A model generated the notes under the pieces. The model was not told the DNA's origin. It made no database searches and was given only the letters and a program-made list of their open reading frames with translations. Shown here piece by piece: positions 26,505-35,802 of a stretch of 64,000 nucleotides of DNA. Made by a program: the position numbers and the translations under genes. Position 1 is the first letter of the stretch, and each line of letters begins with the position of its first letter. The stretch spans positions 3,038,001-3,102,000 of the forward strand of contig WLWP01000001.1 in the NCBI GenBank assembly GCA_012103505.1, written 5' to 3'. Source of the stretch: Pseudomonadales bacterium (GTDB lineage: Bacteria; Pseudomonadota; Gammaproteobacteria; Pseudomonadales; Azotimanducaceae).

Positions 26505-27587
26505 ATGAGAGGCAACTCTGCTACAATTTGCGCCTCACAAAATTGGAGCCCAGTCATCTCCCAGAACCTGACTTATAAAGACGCAGGCGTCGATATTGAT
26601 GCTGGTGCTGCACTCATCGAGCGTATCGGAGCTGCCTGCAAAGCTACCCATCGGCCAGAGATGCTCTCCACCTTAGGTGGATTTGCAGCAATGACAGAAA
26701 TCCCGACAGGTTACGATCAGCCTGTTCTCGTCAGTGGTACCGACGGCGTCGGAACAAAACTCAAATTGGCGATTGACCACGACCGACACGATGGTGTGGG
26801 TCAAGATCTCGTGGCGATGTGTGTGAATGACGTACTGGTGACAGGAGCAGAACCTTTTCTGTTTTTGGACTATTACGCGACGGGCCATCTCGAGGTCGAC
26901 ACAGCAGCTCGCGTAATCAAGGGTATTGCTTATGGCTGTGAACTGGCTGGGTGTTCCCTAGCTGGTGGCGAGACAGCTGAAATGCCTGGCTTTTATGAGG
27001 GTGAAGAATACGACCTCGCCGGTTTTGCCGTCGGCGTCGTCAACAAGCCAAACATTATCGATGGCAGCCAAATCAACGCAGGCGACAACATCATCGGTTT
27101 ACCAAGCAGCGGTCCGCACAGCAATGGCTACTCACTCGTCCGCAAGGTTTTAGAGAACCAAACAACCCCACCCAACGAGAGTCTGTTGGACGATTTGCTC
27201 GCGCCAACCAGAATATATGTGAAGTCAGTCTTGCAAGCGCTCCGCGAACGACCCGGCGCAATTCACGGCATGGTGCATATCACTGGCGGCGGATTCTACG
27301 AGAACATTCCACGAATTTTTTCGGACGACTCTCTAGCTGCATTGATCGACACCGACAGCTGGGCTTGGCCAGAAGTTTTCAGCTTCCTACAACAAGCAGG
27401 CAACATCGAACACCGCGAGATGCTCACCACCTTCAACTGTGGCATTGGCTTCTTAATGATGGTCGATCCAACTCACACAGAGGCGCTACTGGATGTCTTG
27501 GTCACCGCTGGGGAAGAGTCGAGGGTCATCGGCCAAGTTGTCGATGCAGCTACCGAGCCGAGCGCGAGCCAGATTCTCGTTTCGTAG
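26505..27587 (+). CDS. purM: Phosphoribosylformylglycinamidine cyclo-ligase (start codon unusual)
   Basis: AIR synthetase, fifth step of de novo purine synthesis. Seen: [14 protein letters not shown] [14 protein letters not shown], the nucleotide loop [45 protein letters not shown] region, [14 protein letters not shown], and [12 protein letters not shown]. The frame opens with GTG at 26502 and ATG at 26505, but homologues begin close to [15 protein letters not shown] at 26545-26548 sits exactly 7 bases before an in-frame ATC at 26556, and the likely promoter lies between. The true start may therefore be AUC at 26556 (about 343 residues). I list the ATG as the conventional choice. Confidence 0.93.
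   Translation: MRGNSATICASQNWSPVISQNLTYKDAGVDIDAGAALIERIGAACKATHRPEMLSTLGGFAAMTEIPTGYDQPVLVSGTDGVGTKLKLAIDHDRHDGVGQDLVAMCVNDVLVTGAEPFLFLDYYATGHLEVDTAARVIKGIAYGCELAGCSLAGGETAEMPGFYEGEEYDLAGFAVGVVNKPNIIDGSQINAGDNIIGLPSSGPHSNGYSLVRKVLENQTTPPNESLLDDLLAPTRIYVKSVLQALRERPGAIHGMVHITGGGFYENIPRIFSDDSLAALIDTDSWAWPEVFSFLQQAGNIEHREMLTTFNCGIGFLMMVDPTHTEALLDVLVTAGEESRVIGQVVDAATEPSASQILVS
26519..26527 (+). promoter_or_regulatory. Extended -10 promoter element of purM
   Basis: TGCTACAAT, an extended -10 (TGn plus TACAAT, 5 of 6 bases of TATAAT). A CTGACA at 26496-26501 would be the -35 but the spacer is 20 bp, so the extended -10 probably carries the promoter. Transcription would begin near 26534, which is after the ATG and GTG that open the purM frame. 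Confidence 0.5.
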
Positions 27588-27620
27588 TTCTGATTTCCGT
27601 CACAACCAAAGCTTTGAGGG

Positions 27621-28184
27621 CTAGGTTTTTGGTAGCGTGACGCCCCGCTGCCCTTGATACTTGCCGCCACGATCTTTGTAGGTCACCTGGCAACGCTCAT
27701 CTGATTGGAAGAACAGCATTTGCGCGACACCTTCATTGGCATAGATCTTTGCAGGTAAGGTTGTTGTGTTGGAAAACTCGAGCGTGACATGTCCTTCCCA
27801 CTCAGGCTCCAACGGCGTCACGTTGACGATGATTCCACATCGCGCATAAGTAGACTTTCCAAGGCACACAGTTAACACATCTTCAGGGATGCGGAAGTAC
27901 TCCACGGTACTTGCCAACGCGAAGGAGTTTGGCGGGATGATGCAGACATCGCCTTCTACATCGACAAAACTACGCTCGTCAAAGGCCTTGGGGTCGACCG
28001 TCGCTGAATGAATGTTGGTAAAGACCTTAAATTGAGCCGCACACCGTACGTCGTAGCCGTAGCTAGATGTGCCATATGAAATCACTTTCTGGCCATCATG
28101 ACTGCGAACTTGGCCGCTCTCAAAGGGTTCAATCATGCCTTTCTTGGCTTGCTCAACAATCCATCGATCGGACTTAATGGTCAT
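27621..28184 (-). CDS. dcd: dCTP deaminase
   Basis: 187 residues. Homotrimeric enzyme making dUTP from dCTP for thymidylate synthesis. Seen: [14 protein letters not shown], the catalytic region [32 protein letters not shown] with its Ser, Arg and Glu residues, and C-terminal [17 protein letters not shown] closing the active site. ATG start. It lies 65 bp after apbC; the same dcd-apbC-metG order occurs in Pseudomonas. Confidence 0.96.
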   Translation of the reverse strand: MTIKSDRWIVEQAKKGMIEPFESGQVRSHDGQKVISYGTSSYGYDVRCAAQFKVFTNIHSATVDPKAFDERSFVDVEGDVCIIPPNSFALASTVEYFRIPEDVLTVCLGKSTYARCGIIVNVTPLEPEWEGHVTLEFSNTTTLPAKIYANEGVAQMLFFQSDERCQVTYKDRGGKYQGQRGVTLPKT

Positions 28185-28249
28185 GGCGAAGTGGATCCTT
28201 TTTCTTATAGACGATTACTGGTCGACGCGCGGGAAACAACTCCCCAGCC

Positions 28250-29263
28250 TCAGTCATCGACCATGCGAATAGTTGGTTTTGATTGTTCACCCTGCCACAA
28301 ACGAGCAGCCAAATGTCTCGCTGCCTCCCTATAAAGCTCGGCAATGCTGGAATCTGGATCTGCTTTTACGGTTGGCGTGCCGCCATCGGCTTGCTCGCGA
28401 ATTTGCATCGCCAGAGGTAGCTCGCCAAGCAGAGGCACGCCTAATTCAGTTGCTACTCGTGCGCCACCACCAGCACCAAACAAGTGATGCGTCTCACCAC
28501 AATTGGGGCAGGTATAGACGCTCATATTCTCGAGAATTCCCAGTACCGGGATGTCGACCTTGGCAAACATCTCGATCCCTTTGGCTGCATCAAGCAACGC
28601 TATGTCTTGCGGCGTCGTGACAATCACAGCCCCTGCCACTGGTACCTTCTGACTCAATGTCAGCTGGATATCGCCAGTCCCAGGTGGCATATCAACGATC
28701 AAATAGTCTAGATCGCCCCAATCAGTCTGCGTAAGAATCTGTTGTAACGCACCAGAGGCCATTGGCCCACGCCAAACCATCGGCGTTTTCTCGGTGACCA
28801 TAAAACTCATCGACATCGCCTTTATACCGTGCGCACGAATCGGCTCAAAGACCTTGCCATCCTTTACGTCTGGGCGTTTGTTAGGATCGACGCCGAGCAT
28901 CATGCCTTGGCTTGGTCCATAGATATCCGCATCCAAAAGACCGACTTTGGCGCCTTCTGCATCGAGTGCGAGAGCTAGGTTAACTGCGGTGGTTGATTTG
29001 CCGACGCCACCTTTGCCAGAAGCTACTGCCACAACTTGTTTTACGTGGTTGAAGCCACGGCCACTCTGCGCGGCAAACCGTAACTCCAGATCGATCTCAG
29101 GCACATTTAGAAATTCGGCCAAAGCAATGCTTAGCGCTGCCTTTTTACCTTCGGCAGGATAGCCAAGCGTGACCGCGACCTGATTGCCCGATGTCAGTAT
29201 TCGCGCGCCTAGCTCACCCCAGCTTTGGTTTAGATATGGATCAACAAAGTCATCGACTTTCAC
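28250..29263 (-). CDS. apbC: Iron-sulfur cluster carrier ATPase ApbC/Mrp
   Basis: 337 residues. P-loop NTPase carrying Fe-S clusters to targets. A MIP18-like N-terminal part of about 90 residues precedes the deviant Walker A VASGKGGVGKSTTAVNLA, ADIYGPSQGMMLG, the Walker B DYLIVDMPPGTGD and the cluster-binding CxxC in YTCPNCGETHHLFG. Divergent from metG, with 159 bp between. Confidence 0.94.
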   Translation of the reverse strand: MKVDDFVDPYLNQSWGELGARILTSGNQVAVTLGYPAEGKKAALSIALAEFLNVPEIDLELRFAAQSGRGFNHVKQVVAVASGKGGVGKSTTAVNLALALDAEGAKVGLLDADIYGPSQGMMLGVDPNKRPDVKDGKVFEPIRAHGIKAMSMSFMVTEKTPMVWRGPMASGALQQILTQTDWGDLDYLIVDMPPGTGDIQLTLSQKVPVAGAVIVTTPQDIALLDAAKGIEMFAKVDIPVLGILENMSVYTCPNCGETHHLFGAGGGARVATELGVPLLGELPLAMQIREQADGGTPTVKADPDSSIAELYREAARHLAARLWQGEQSKPTIRMVDD

Positions 29264-29343
29264 ACAAACTCTCCAAAATGATTCCAGCTAAGGGACGTTC
29301 AGCACGCCAAAAGAGCGACAGTATACGGATTGCGTTTAAGGAC

Positions 29344-29372
29344 CTGAACCGCACAGCCGGAATACGTATACT
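29344..29372 (+). promoter_or_regulatory. Possible metG operon promoter
   Basis: TATACT at 29367-29372 (5 of 6 bases of TATAAT) with a weak CTGAAC at 29344-29349, spacer 17 bp. It lies 50 bp before the metG ATG. The -35 is poor, so this is tentative. Confidence 0.35.
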
Positions 29373-29422
29373 AGCGCCCCTTTTACACTCTCTTAAACAA
29401 TTGGGCAGATTAGGTAGACGAC

Positions 29423-31483
29423 ATGTCACGTAAGATTTTGGTAACGAGCGCTTTGCCTAACGCAAATGGACCGATACACCTCGGCCATATGCTTGAGCAT
29501 ATCCAGACAGACATCTGGGTTCGTTTCCAACGCATGCGTGGTCACGAAGTCTATTACGTCTGCGCTGACGATACTCACGGTACGGCAACGATGATCCGGG
29601 CTGAAGAGGAAGGTCTGACGCCCGAAGCCCTTATCGAACAGATGCGCAAAGACCATCTCAAGGACTTTCGTGGTTTTGGCATTGGGTATGACAACTACCA
29701 CACGACCCACTCGGAGGAGAATCGACATTTCTCCGAGCTTATCTACGAGCGCTTAAAAGCTCGGGATCTCATTTTCACAGAGGAAGTCGAGCAGCTTTAT
29801 GATCCAGAGAAAGAACTCTTTCTCGCAGATCGTTTTGTGGTCGGCGAATGCCCTCGTTGTAATGAGCCGGGGCAGTATGGTGACAATTGCGAGAAGTGCT
29901 CGGCTACGTACAACGCAACTGAGCTGAAAAATCCTCGCTCTGTCCACAGTGGTGCAGTACCTGAGCTGCGCTCTTCCGAGCACTACTTTTTCGATCTTGC
30001 CCAATACACTGAGTTTCTGAAAGAGTGGACACGGTCAGGTGCCGTGCAGAAGGAGGTAGCAAACAAACTTTCTGAGTGGCTCGAAGAAGGTCTGCATGCT
30101 TGGGATATCTCTCGAGACGCACCTTATTTCGGCTTTGCCATCCCAGGCTCCCAGGACAAGTATTTTTACGTTTGGATGGACGCACCGATTGGTTACATGG
30201 CTTCATTCCAAAATTACTGCGACCGCACCAACAACGTGTCTTTTGATGAGTTCTGGGCATCCACTAGCGAACACGAAGTCCACCACTTCATCGGCAAGGA
30301 CATTATCAATTTCCACGCGCTCTTTTGGCCGGCCGTGTTGAGTGGCGCAAATTTTCGCACGCCGACCCGAATCCATACCCACGGCTTCATTACGATCAAC
30401 GGCACTAAGATGTCGAAGTCACGAGGCACGTTCATCATGGCCTGCGACTATCTGGATCATCTCAATCCAGAGTACCTGCGCTACTACTACGCGGCGAAAC
30501 TCAATGGCAGCTCTGATGACATCGACATCAATCTCGAAGACTTTGTCCAGCGGGTCAATTCCGATCTTGTTGGCAAGGTCATCAACATTGCGAGCCGATG
30601 TGCCGGTTTCATTGTTAAACAATTTGATGGCCAACTTGCAGCCGAAATGCATGACGAAGCGCTTTGGTCTCAAATCACGGCTTCTTCTGGTGCGATTGCC
30701 GATCTGTATGAGCTCGACGACACCAGCAAAGCTGTACGTGAAATCACACGTCTTGCTGATCTCGCGAACCAGTACATCGCCACCCATGAACCGTGGAATC
30801 TGGTAAAGGACGAGTCTCGCCGCAACGATCTGCACTTGGTTTGTACCCAAGCGATAAACATGTATCGCGCATTAGCAATCTACTTAAAGCCCATACTCCC
30901 CACGGTGGCAGAAAAGTCTGAAGCCTTTCTCGACGTTGCGCCGCTAACTTGGGCTGATTTGGAAACACCACTATTTGGCCACACGATCACAAAGTTCAAG
31001 GCGATCATGCAACGCATGGAAGGCAAAGTTGTCGATAAGCTCGTCGCCGCAAGCGTGGATGAACCGAATGCCGCCAAGACCGAAAAAACTGAAAAGACCG
31101 AAAAAACCGAAAAGACCGAAAAGACCAAGCAAACTGGGCAGTCTGCGGACAATGAAGCGTACATAAACATCGATGACTTTGCCAAAGTGAGCCTTAAGGT
31201 GGCCAAGATTGTCGACGCCGAGCTCGTAGAAGGCGCTGACAAACTTTTGCGCCTCACCGTTGATCTCGGTGATCATCAACGCAACATCTTTTCAGGGATA
31301 CGCGCAGCTTATGAGCCCCAGGATTTGGTCGGCAAGCTCACTATCGTCGTTGCCAATCTCGCGCCAAGAAAAATGCGCTTTGGTGTTTCCGAAGGCATGG
31401 TGTTGGCAGCCGGACCTGGTGGAGAGGATATCTTCTTACTCAGTCCAGACGACGGTGCGATGCCCGGTATGGACGTGACCTAA
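29423..31483 (+). CDS. metG: Methionine--tRNA ligase
   Basis: 686 residues, E. coli-type MetRS (677). Seen: [21 protein letters not shown] with HLGH, a zinc knuckle [17 protein letters not shown] near residues 146-162, KMSKSRGTF near residue 333, the anticodon-binding helical domain, and a C-terminal EMAPII-like tRNA-binding/dimerisation domain (about 575-686: [17 protein letters not shown], then [19 protein letters not shown]). The linker before the C-terminal domain has a Lys-Thr-Glu repeat of six 9-bp units. ATG start. rsxA begins 7 bp after its stop. Confidence 0.97.
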   Translation: MSRKILVTSALPNANGPIHLGHMLEHIQTDIWVRFQRMRGHEVYYVCADDTHGTATMIRAEEEGLTPEALIEQMRKDHLKDFRGFGIGYDNYHTTHSEENRHFSELIYERLKARDLIFTEEVEQLYDPEKELFLADRFVVGECPRCNEPGQYGDNCEKCSATYNATELKNPRSVHSGAVPELRSSEHYFFDLAQYTEFLKEWTRSGAVQKEVANKLSEWLEEGLHAWDISRDAPYFGFAIPGSQDKYFYVWMDAPIGYMASFQNYCDRTNNVSFDEFWASTSEHEVHHFIGKDIINFHALFWPAVLSGANFRTPTRIHTHGFITINGTKMSKSRGTFIMACDYLDHLNPEYLRYYYAAKLNGSSDDIDINLEDFVQRVNSDLVGKVINIASRCAGFIVKQFDGQLAAEMHDEALWSQITASSGAIADLYELDDTSKAVREITRLADLANQYIATHEPWNLVKDESRRNDLHLVCTQAINMYRALAIYLKPILPTVAEKSEAFLDVAPLTWADLETPLFGHTITKFKAIMQRMEGKVVDKLVAASVDEPNAAKTEKTEKTEKTEKTEKTKQTGQSADNEAYINIDDFAKVSLKVAKIVDAELVEGADKLLRLTVDLGDHQRNIFSGIRAAYEPQDLVGKLTIVVANLAPRKMRFGVSEGMVLAAGPGGEDIFLLSPDDGAMPGMDVT
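31076..31129 (+). repeat. 9-bp tandem repeat, six copies, in the metG linker
   Basis: Unit aa(g/a)ac(c/t)gaa encoding Lys-Thr-Glu, from 31076 to 31129, with the last unit Lys-Thr-Lys. It forms a charged spacer between the anticodon-binding and C-terminal tRNA-binding domains. Confidence 0.9.
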
Positions 31484-31490
31484 GTACGCG

Positions 31491-32069
31491 ATGGCCGATC
31501 TTGCTCTTTTGCTCATCGGCGCGCTGCTCGTAAACAACTTCGTTCTCGCCCAATTTTTGGGGTTATGCCCATTTATGGGTGTAACCAGAGGTTACGATAC
31601 GGCGCTCGCGACAGGACTGGCCACAACATTTGTTCTCACCCTGTCCTCATTACTGGCGTATTTGCTCTTTCACGCTGTACTCGTGCCTTTGTCGCTCGAA
31701 TATCTCCGCATCATCGTCTTCATCACCACTATCGCTGGCATCGTGCAACTCATTCACTACTACATACGAGCAACGTCTCCACTCCTGCACCAACTCTTAG
31801 GCGTTTATATCCCGCTTATCACTAGCAATTGTGCCGTTTTGGGTGTTGCTTTACTGGCGATCGATCAAGATCTTAGTCTGCTAGAAACCGGTTTTTTTGC
31901 AGTTGGCGCTGCCGCGGGATTTACTCTGGTGATGGTGCTATTTGGCGCCATTCGCGAACGCCTAACAAACGATGCCATCCCGTACTCCTTGCAAGGATCG
32001 GCTATTGCGCTCATTACAGCGGGGATCATGAGTTTGGCATTCATGGGCTTCCAGGGATTTGCAGGATGA
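31491..32069 (+). CDS. rsxA: Rsx/Rnf electron transport complex subunit A
   Basis: 192 residues with six membrane segments, same as E. coli RsxA (193). Two conserved half-membrane Cys motifs are present: FVLAQFLGLCPFMGV near residue 25 and ITSNCAVLGVALLA near residue 113. In Rnf structures these cysteines, together with those of RnfE, hold an iron-sulfur cluster in the membrane. It overlaps rsxB by 4 bp and follows metG by 7 bp. Confidence 0.95.
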   Translation: MADLALLLIGALLVNNFVLAQFLGLCPFMGVTRGYDTALATGLATTFVLTLSSLLAYLLFHAVLVPLSLEYLRIIVFITTIAGIVQLIHYYIRATSPLLHQLLGVYIPLITSNCAVLGVALLAIDQDLSLLETGFFAVGAAAGFTLVMVLFGAIRERLTNDAIPYSLQGSAIALITAGIMSLAFMGFQGFAG

Positions 32070-32932
32070 TCGCTGCCTTTGTCATCGCCGCCCTACTTTT
32101 CACCCTCGGCATTGTGGCGTGGGCACTCAAACAAAGGTATCCACACAACGAAGATCCAATTGTTACTGCCATCGATGCACTGTTGCCTCAGACCCAGTGC
32201 GCACAATGTGGGTACCCGGGCTGCAGACCGTATGCGGAAGCTCTAGCTCGCTCCGAGGCCGCCACTAACTTGTGTCCGCCAGGTGGTACGACACTGTTCG
32301 ATGCCCTCAACAACTTGCTACAACCTGATACGGCTGTCCAACCACCAAGCAAGGTGCTCAGTCTCTTGGCCGTCATCGATGAATCTGAATGCATTGGCTG
32401 TGCATTGTGTCTGCCGCCTTGTCCCGTGGACGCAATCGTTGGTGCCGCAGGACAGATGCATACCGTCATCGATGCACAGTGCACCGGCTGTGAATTGTGT
32501 GTACCCGCGTGTCCCGTGGACTGTATCTCCATGTTAAACATCCCAACCGAAATACCCGCCAGCCCAATCCCAATCGATAGTGGACTCGGTTGTATCGCCT
32601 GTGGACGCTGTAACGATAGCTGTCCTCTTGACCTGCCTGCGCAGTCGCTCCTGTCTGCTATCGAGAATCAAAGTACGTCGATAACGGCGGGTCTTGATAT
32701 CGACCGATGCATCGAATGCGGGCTGTGCGACAAAGCGTGTCCTTCTGCAATCCCACTCGCACTTATTTTTGGGACGGAAAAACAAAGCCGAGCTCGCAGC
32801 GTAGAGGAGACTGCGGCTAAGGCGAACCTAAAAGCACGCTATGAGAAACACACAGTCCGGCTTGAAAAAGCTGTAGCACAACAAAGCGACCGTCGTGCCG
32901 AACGTCTGGAAGGTTCGCGACCATGGCAGTAG
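32066..32932 (+). CDS. rsxB: RsxB fused to the ferredoxin domain and tail of RsxC
   Basis: 288 residues against 192 in E. coli. Residues 1-165 are ordinary RsxB: membrane anchor, CAQCGYPGCRPYAEA cluster motif (about 45-59), then two 4Fe-4S motifs CIGCALCLPPCP (about 109) and CTGCELCVPACP (about 139). After about residue 165 come CIACGRCNDSCPLDLPAQ and CIECGLCDKACPSAIPL, then a basic helical tail (AKANLKARYEKHTVRLEKA). These match the end of RsxC (CIRCGxCxxACPxxLLPQQL, CIECGACxxVCPSxIPL and AKxRFExRxARLER). The RsxC NADH/FMN part is absent. It overlaps rsxD by 10 bp, leaving no room for rsxC. Confidence 0.9.
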   Translation: MIAAFVIAALLFTLGIVAWALKQRYPHNEDPIVTAIDALLPQTQCAQCGYPGCRPYAEALARSEAATNLCPPGGTTLFDALNNLLQPDTAVQPPSKVLSLLAVIDESECIGCALCLPPCPVDAIVGAAGQMHTVIDAQCTGCELCVPACPVDCISMLNIPTEIPASPIPIDSGLGCIACGRCNDSCPLDLPAQSLLSAIENQSTSITAGLDIDRCIECGLCDKACPSAIPLALIFGTEKQSRARSVEETAAKANLKARYEKHTVRLEKAVAQQSDRRAERLEGSRPWQ

Positions 32933-33879
32933 ACGGACTACAAGAGGCTGCGCAAAGATCGACGACAAGGATCATGGGCATAGTGCTTGTATCCCTCTTA
33001 CCAGGAACGCTAGCGATGACCTACCTCTGGGGTGTCGGTGTGCTCTGGAATGTACTTTGGTTGCTGGCCTTCTGTTTTCTGACAGAAGTTATCTGCTGCG
33101 GACGAGATTGGCTAAAAGCAACGCGGCAAATTTCTGATCTAAGCACGTGCGTCACCGCCGTCCTCATTGCGATCTGCCTACCTCCGGATATGCCTGTATA
33201 CGTTCTCGCCACCGCAGGTGTTGTTGCTATCGGACTGGCAAAACACGCCTACGGCGGCTTAGGGCGCAACATCTTCAATCCAGCGATGGTTGGCTTCGCC
33301 GTGGCGTTCGTCTCTTTTCCAGCCGCTTTTACCAGCTGGCCACTACTTGATGGACTCGTAGAGGGATCAGTAGACGTGCTGTCGGGGGCAACCCAGTTGT
33401 CAGAGTTCCGCTATCGCGATGGTGTGACAGTGCTCGAGTTTGATGCGCGCTATGCCAGTTTGCTCGAGGCGCAAACTTTGGTGGCTAGCTGCTTCGCTAT
33501 CGGCGGCTTTGTCCTATTGGCATTGTCGATCATATCTTGGCACATCCCGCTCGGCTGCGTACTTGGTTTGGTGTTGGCCAGTTTGTTTGGGTACGATCAA
33601 GGTTCTTCCCTTAGTGCGGGATCGACGACATTTCACCTGCTGAGTGGTGGATTTATCGCCGCGATGTTCTTTGTTGCAACCGACCCTGTGACACATCCAC
33701 GGCAAAGATCAATGCAAGTCTTGTTCGGCATGATGATCGGCCTTTTGACCTATTTCATCCGAGCATACGGCATCTACCCTGACGGCATCGCATTTGCAAT
33801 CTTGTTAGCAAATTGCGTAACGCCACTCCTCGATCGCGCAAGAACGTCCGTAACGGATCGCGGACAACGTCATGCATGA
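32923..33879 (+). CDS. rsxD: Rsx/Rnf electron transport complex subunit D
   Basis: 318 residues (E. coli 352), about nine membrane segments. Seen: YGGLGRNIFNPAMVGFAVAF, a family motif, and LSGATQLS near residue 153, carrying the Thr to which FMN is covalently bound in RnfD, and FFVATDPVTHPRQRSMQ near the end. It overlaps rsxB by 10 bp and rsxG by 8 bp. The cofactor site is intact, so subunit D appears functional despite the missing rsxC. Confidence 0.93.
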   Translation: MAVDGLQEAAQRSTTRIMGIVLVSLLPGTLAMTYLWGVGVLWNVLWLLAFCFLTEVICCGRDWLKATRQISDLSTCVTAVLIAICLPPDMPVYVLATAGVVAIGLAKHAYGGLGRNIFNPAMVGFAVAFVSFPAAFTSWPLLDGLVEGSVDVLSGATQLSEFRYRDGVTVLEFDARYASLLEAQTLVASCFAIGGFVLLALSIISWHIPLGCVLGLVLASLFGYDQGSSLSAGSTTFHLLSGGFIAAMFFVATDPVTHPRQRSMQVLFGMMIGLLTYFIRAYGIYPDGIAFAILLANCVTPLLDRARTSVTDRGQRHA

Positions 33880-34381
33880 TCTAGCTAAGGGCATCATCTT
33901 TCTTGTGGCCATTGGTTGCGTTTGTGGTGGTGTGCTGCATTTTGCCAATGCCGCGACCAAGGAGAACATCGATACCAATAGAAAATTGGTTGAGCAACGG
34001 CTCCTCAAGGAACTCGTTGGACCGGACGGCTCCAGCGGCTTCGAACTCGGCAAGACACCCTCCGGTAACTGCTCAGATGGTTTGCTCCTTAAGCAGGTCG
34101 TACCTGGGTACGCTGGCCCTATCGAGTTTTTGCTATACCGCGGGTTAGACCCTGACATCCTTCGCATCCGCACACTTGAACATCGAGAAACGCCTGGCAT
34201 CGGCGACTTCATCGACAGTCGGAGGGACCAGTACATCGTCGAAAAAGATGCCTATACCGCGGCTCAGTGGCAAACCCTTGACGCTGTATCTGGCGCAACG
34301 GTGACTAGTGGCGCCCTCAACATGGCGCTAGGAGAAGCGTTAGCCTTTGTCCAAATTCAGTGCCAGTCGCACCGTGGGTGA
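33872..34381 (+). CDS. rsxG: Rsx/Rnf electron transport complex subunit G
   Basis: 169 residues (E. coli 206). An N-terminal membrane anchor (IIFLVAIGCVCGGVLHFA) precedes a periplasmic FMN domain. The covalent-FMN motif SGATVTSGALNMAL is present near residue 148, preceded by GIGDFIDSRRDQYI (GIGD...I is usual in RnfG as LGDKI). It is shorter than typical RsxG in the middle. The end overlaps the rsxE frame by 35 bp. Confidence 0.9.
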   Translation: MHDLAKGIIFLVAIGCVCGGVLHFANAATKENIDTNRKLVEQRLLKELVGPDGSSGFELGKTPSGNCSDGLLLKQVVPGYAGPIEFLLYRGLDPDILRIRTLEHRETPGIGDFIDSRRDQYIVEKDAYTAAQWQTLDAVSGATVTSGALNMALGEALAFVQIQCQSHRG

Positions 34382-35147
34382 TTTTAACAACGCGTTCGTC
34401 GCGAGAAATCCAGCCTGGGTTCAACTACTTGGTCTATGTCCGCTTCTAGCAGTTTCGAATTCTGTCGCTAACGCGCTAGGTCTGGCATTCGCAAGTACGT
34501 TTGTCGTCGTTGGCAGCAACGTCCTCATTGCCTCAGTTCGGCGGGGTATTCCAGAATTTGCCCGACTGCCTGTGTTTGTCCTGATAGTTGCGACTTTCAC
34601 GACGCTAACGACCCTACTGCTGGAAGCATATGCGTACGAGCTCTATCTCAAGATTGCCCTCTTCGTGCAGATCATCGTGACGAATTGCATGATCCTGGGT
34701 CGCGCTGAAGCCTTTGCCAGCAAACAACCGGTTGGGCGAGCGCTCATGGATGCGCTTGGTACGGGACTTGGTTTCGCTGTCGCGCTCATTGTTCTAGGCG
34801 CTGTGCGGGAGATCTTGGGGCAAGGGACTCTCTTCGCGGGACTCGACGTTCTCATCGGACCAAGTGCTGCCAATTGGAAAATCGAAATCGGGGTTAGTCC
34901 TCTACCCATCGCGCAATACGCGCCCGGTGCATTCATCGTCGCAGGATTGTTGCTCGCGCTTGGAAAACGTGTGTCCTCCACGCCCGCCTTCTCCGCCACG
35001 GAGTCCTCCCCTCCTGATTCTCCTCGTTCTCCTAAATCTCTTAATTCTCCTAAATCTCTTAATCCGGAGACGCCACCTGATCGCGTCCAACAAGCAGAGG
35101 CGAGATCCCTAAACATCCTCGACCTGACGGAAGACAGTAAGTCATGA
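34347..35147 (+). CDS. rsxE: Rsx/Rnf electron transport complex subunit E
   Basis: 266 residues, six membrane segments, paralogue of RsxA. Conserved Cys motifs: VQLLGLCPLLAVS and IIVTNCMILGRAEAFA. The frame opens with TTG at 34347, which has AGGAGAAG upstream; a GTG at 34374 fits homologues better in length but has no ribosome site. The last 50 residues are a low-complexity Ser/Pro/Lys tail with an 18-bp duplication and are not seen in E. coli RsxE. It overlaps nth by 4 bp. Confidence 0.93.
   Translation: MSKFSASRTVGDFNNAFVARNPAWVQLLGLCPLLAVSNSVANALGLAFASTFVVVGSNVLIASVRRGIPEFARLPVFVLIVATFTTLTTLLLEAYAYELYLKIALFVQIIVTNCMILGRAEAFASKQPVGRALMDALGTGLGFAVALIVLGAVREILGQGTLFAGLDVLIGPSAANWKIEIGVSPLPIAQYAPGAFIVAGLLLALGKRVSSTPAFSATESSPPDSPRSPKSLNSPKSLNPETPPDRVQQAEARSLNILDLTEDSKS
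35031..35063 (+). repeat. 18-bp tandem duplication in the rsxE tail
   Basis: cctaaatctcttaattct at 35031-35048, repeated at 35049-35063 before diverging. It encodes Pro-Lys-Ser-Leu-Asn-Ser twice in the cytoplasmic tail of RsxE. Confidence 0.85.
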
Positions 35148-35782
35148 ACAAAGATAAGCGCATCGAAATTTTCACCCGCTTGCGAGCAGAAAACCCAAAG
35201 CCAACGACGGAGCTTGCCTACAACAGCCCATTCGAACTACTCATCGCTGTGATCCTATCCGCGCAGGCGACTGATGTGAGCGTGAATAAGGCGGCCGGAC
35301 CTCTCTTTAAGGTGGCCAACACGCCTGCGACGTTGCACAAACTAGGTGTCAAAAAACTCAAGGGGTACATCAAGACAATCGGTCTGTTCAATACCAAGGC
35401 AGAAAATGTCATTAAAACATGCAAGATATTGGTTGATGAACATGGCAGCGAAGTGCCAGAGGATCGAGAAGCGCTGGAGCGATTACCCGGCGTGGGGCGT
35501 AAGACGGCGAACGTCATATTAAATACCGCTTTCGGACACCCGACGATCGCTGTCGACACGCATATCTTTCGAGTCTCGAATCGAACCAAAATCGCACCCG
35601 GGAAGAATGTCCGCGAAGTCGAAGATCGCCTCATTAGAGTCGTCCCGGAAGACTTTAAAATCGACGCCCATCATTGGTTAATTCTGCATGGGCGGTATGT
35701 CTGCCTGGCTCGCAAACCTCGGTGCGGCTCGTGCACCATCGAAGATCTTTGCGAATTCAAAGACAAAACCGAACCGGAATAA
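35144..35782 (+). CDS. nth: Endonuclease III
   Basis: 212 residues. DNA glycosylase/AP lyase removing oxidised pyrimidines. Seen: helix-hairpin-helix LERLPGVGRKTANVIL with the catalytic Lys, the catalytic Asp in AVDTHIFRVSNRT, and the [4Fe-4S] loop C-x6-C-x2-C-x5-C (CLARKPRCGSCTIEDLC) at 186-202. It is the last gene of metG-rsxABDGE-nth; rsx-nth linkage is conserved in gammaproteobacteria. Confidence 0.97.
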   Translation: MNKDKRIEIFTRLRAENPKPTTELAYNSPFELLIAVILSAQATDVSVNKAAGPLFKVANTPATLHKLGVKKLKGYIKTIGLFNTKAENVIKTCKILVDEHGSEVPEDREALERLPGVGRKTANVILNTAFGHPTIAVDTHIFRVSNRTKIAPGKNVREVEDRLIRVVPEDFKIDAHHWLILHGRYVCLARKPRCGSCTIEDLCEFKDKTEPE

Positions 35783-35802
35783 ATCTGAGCAAATTGACCG
35801 TA

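Noticed and set aside
32066..32932. RsxB length explained by an extra unrelated ferredoxin
   Set aside because: The order of the last two cluster motifs and the basic helical tail matches RsxC specifically, so a fusion is the better reading.
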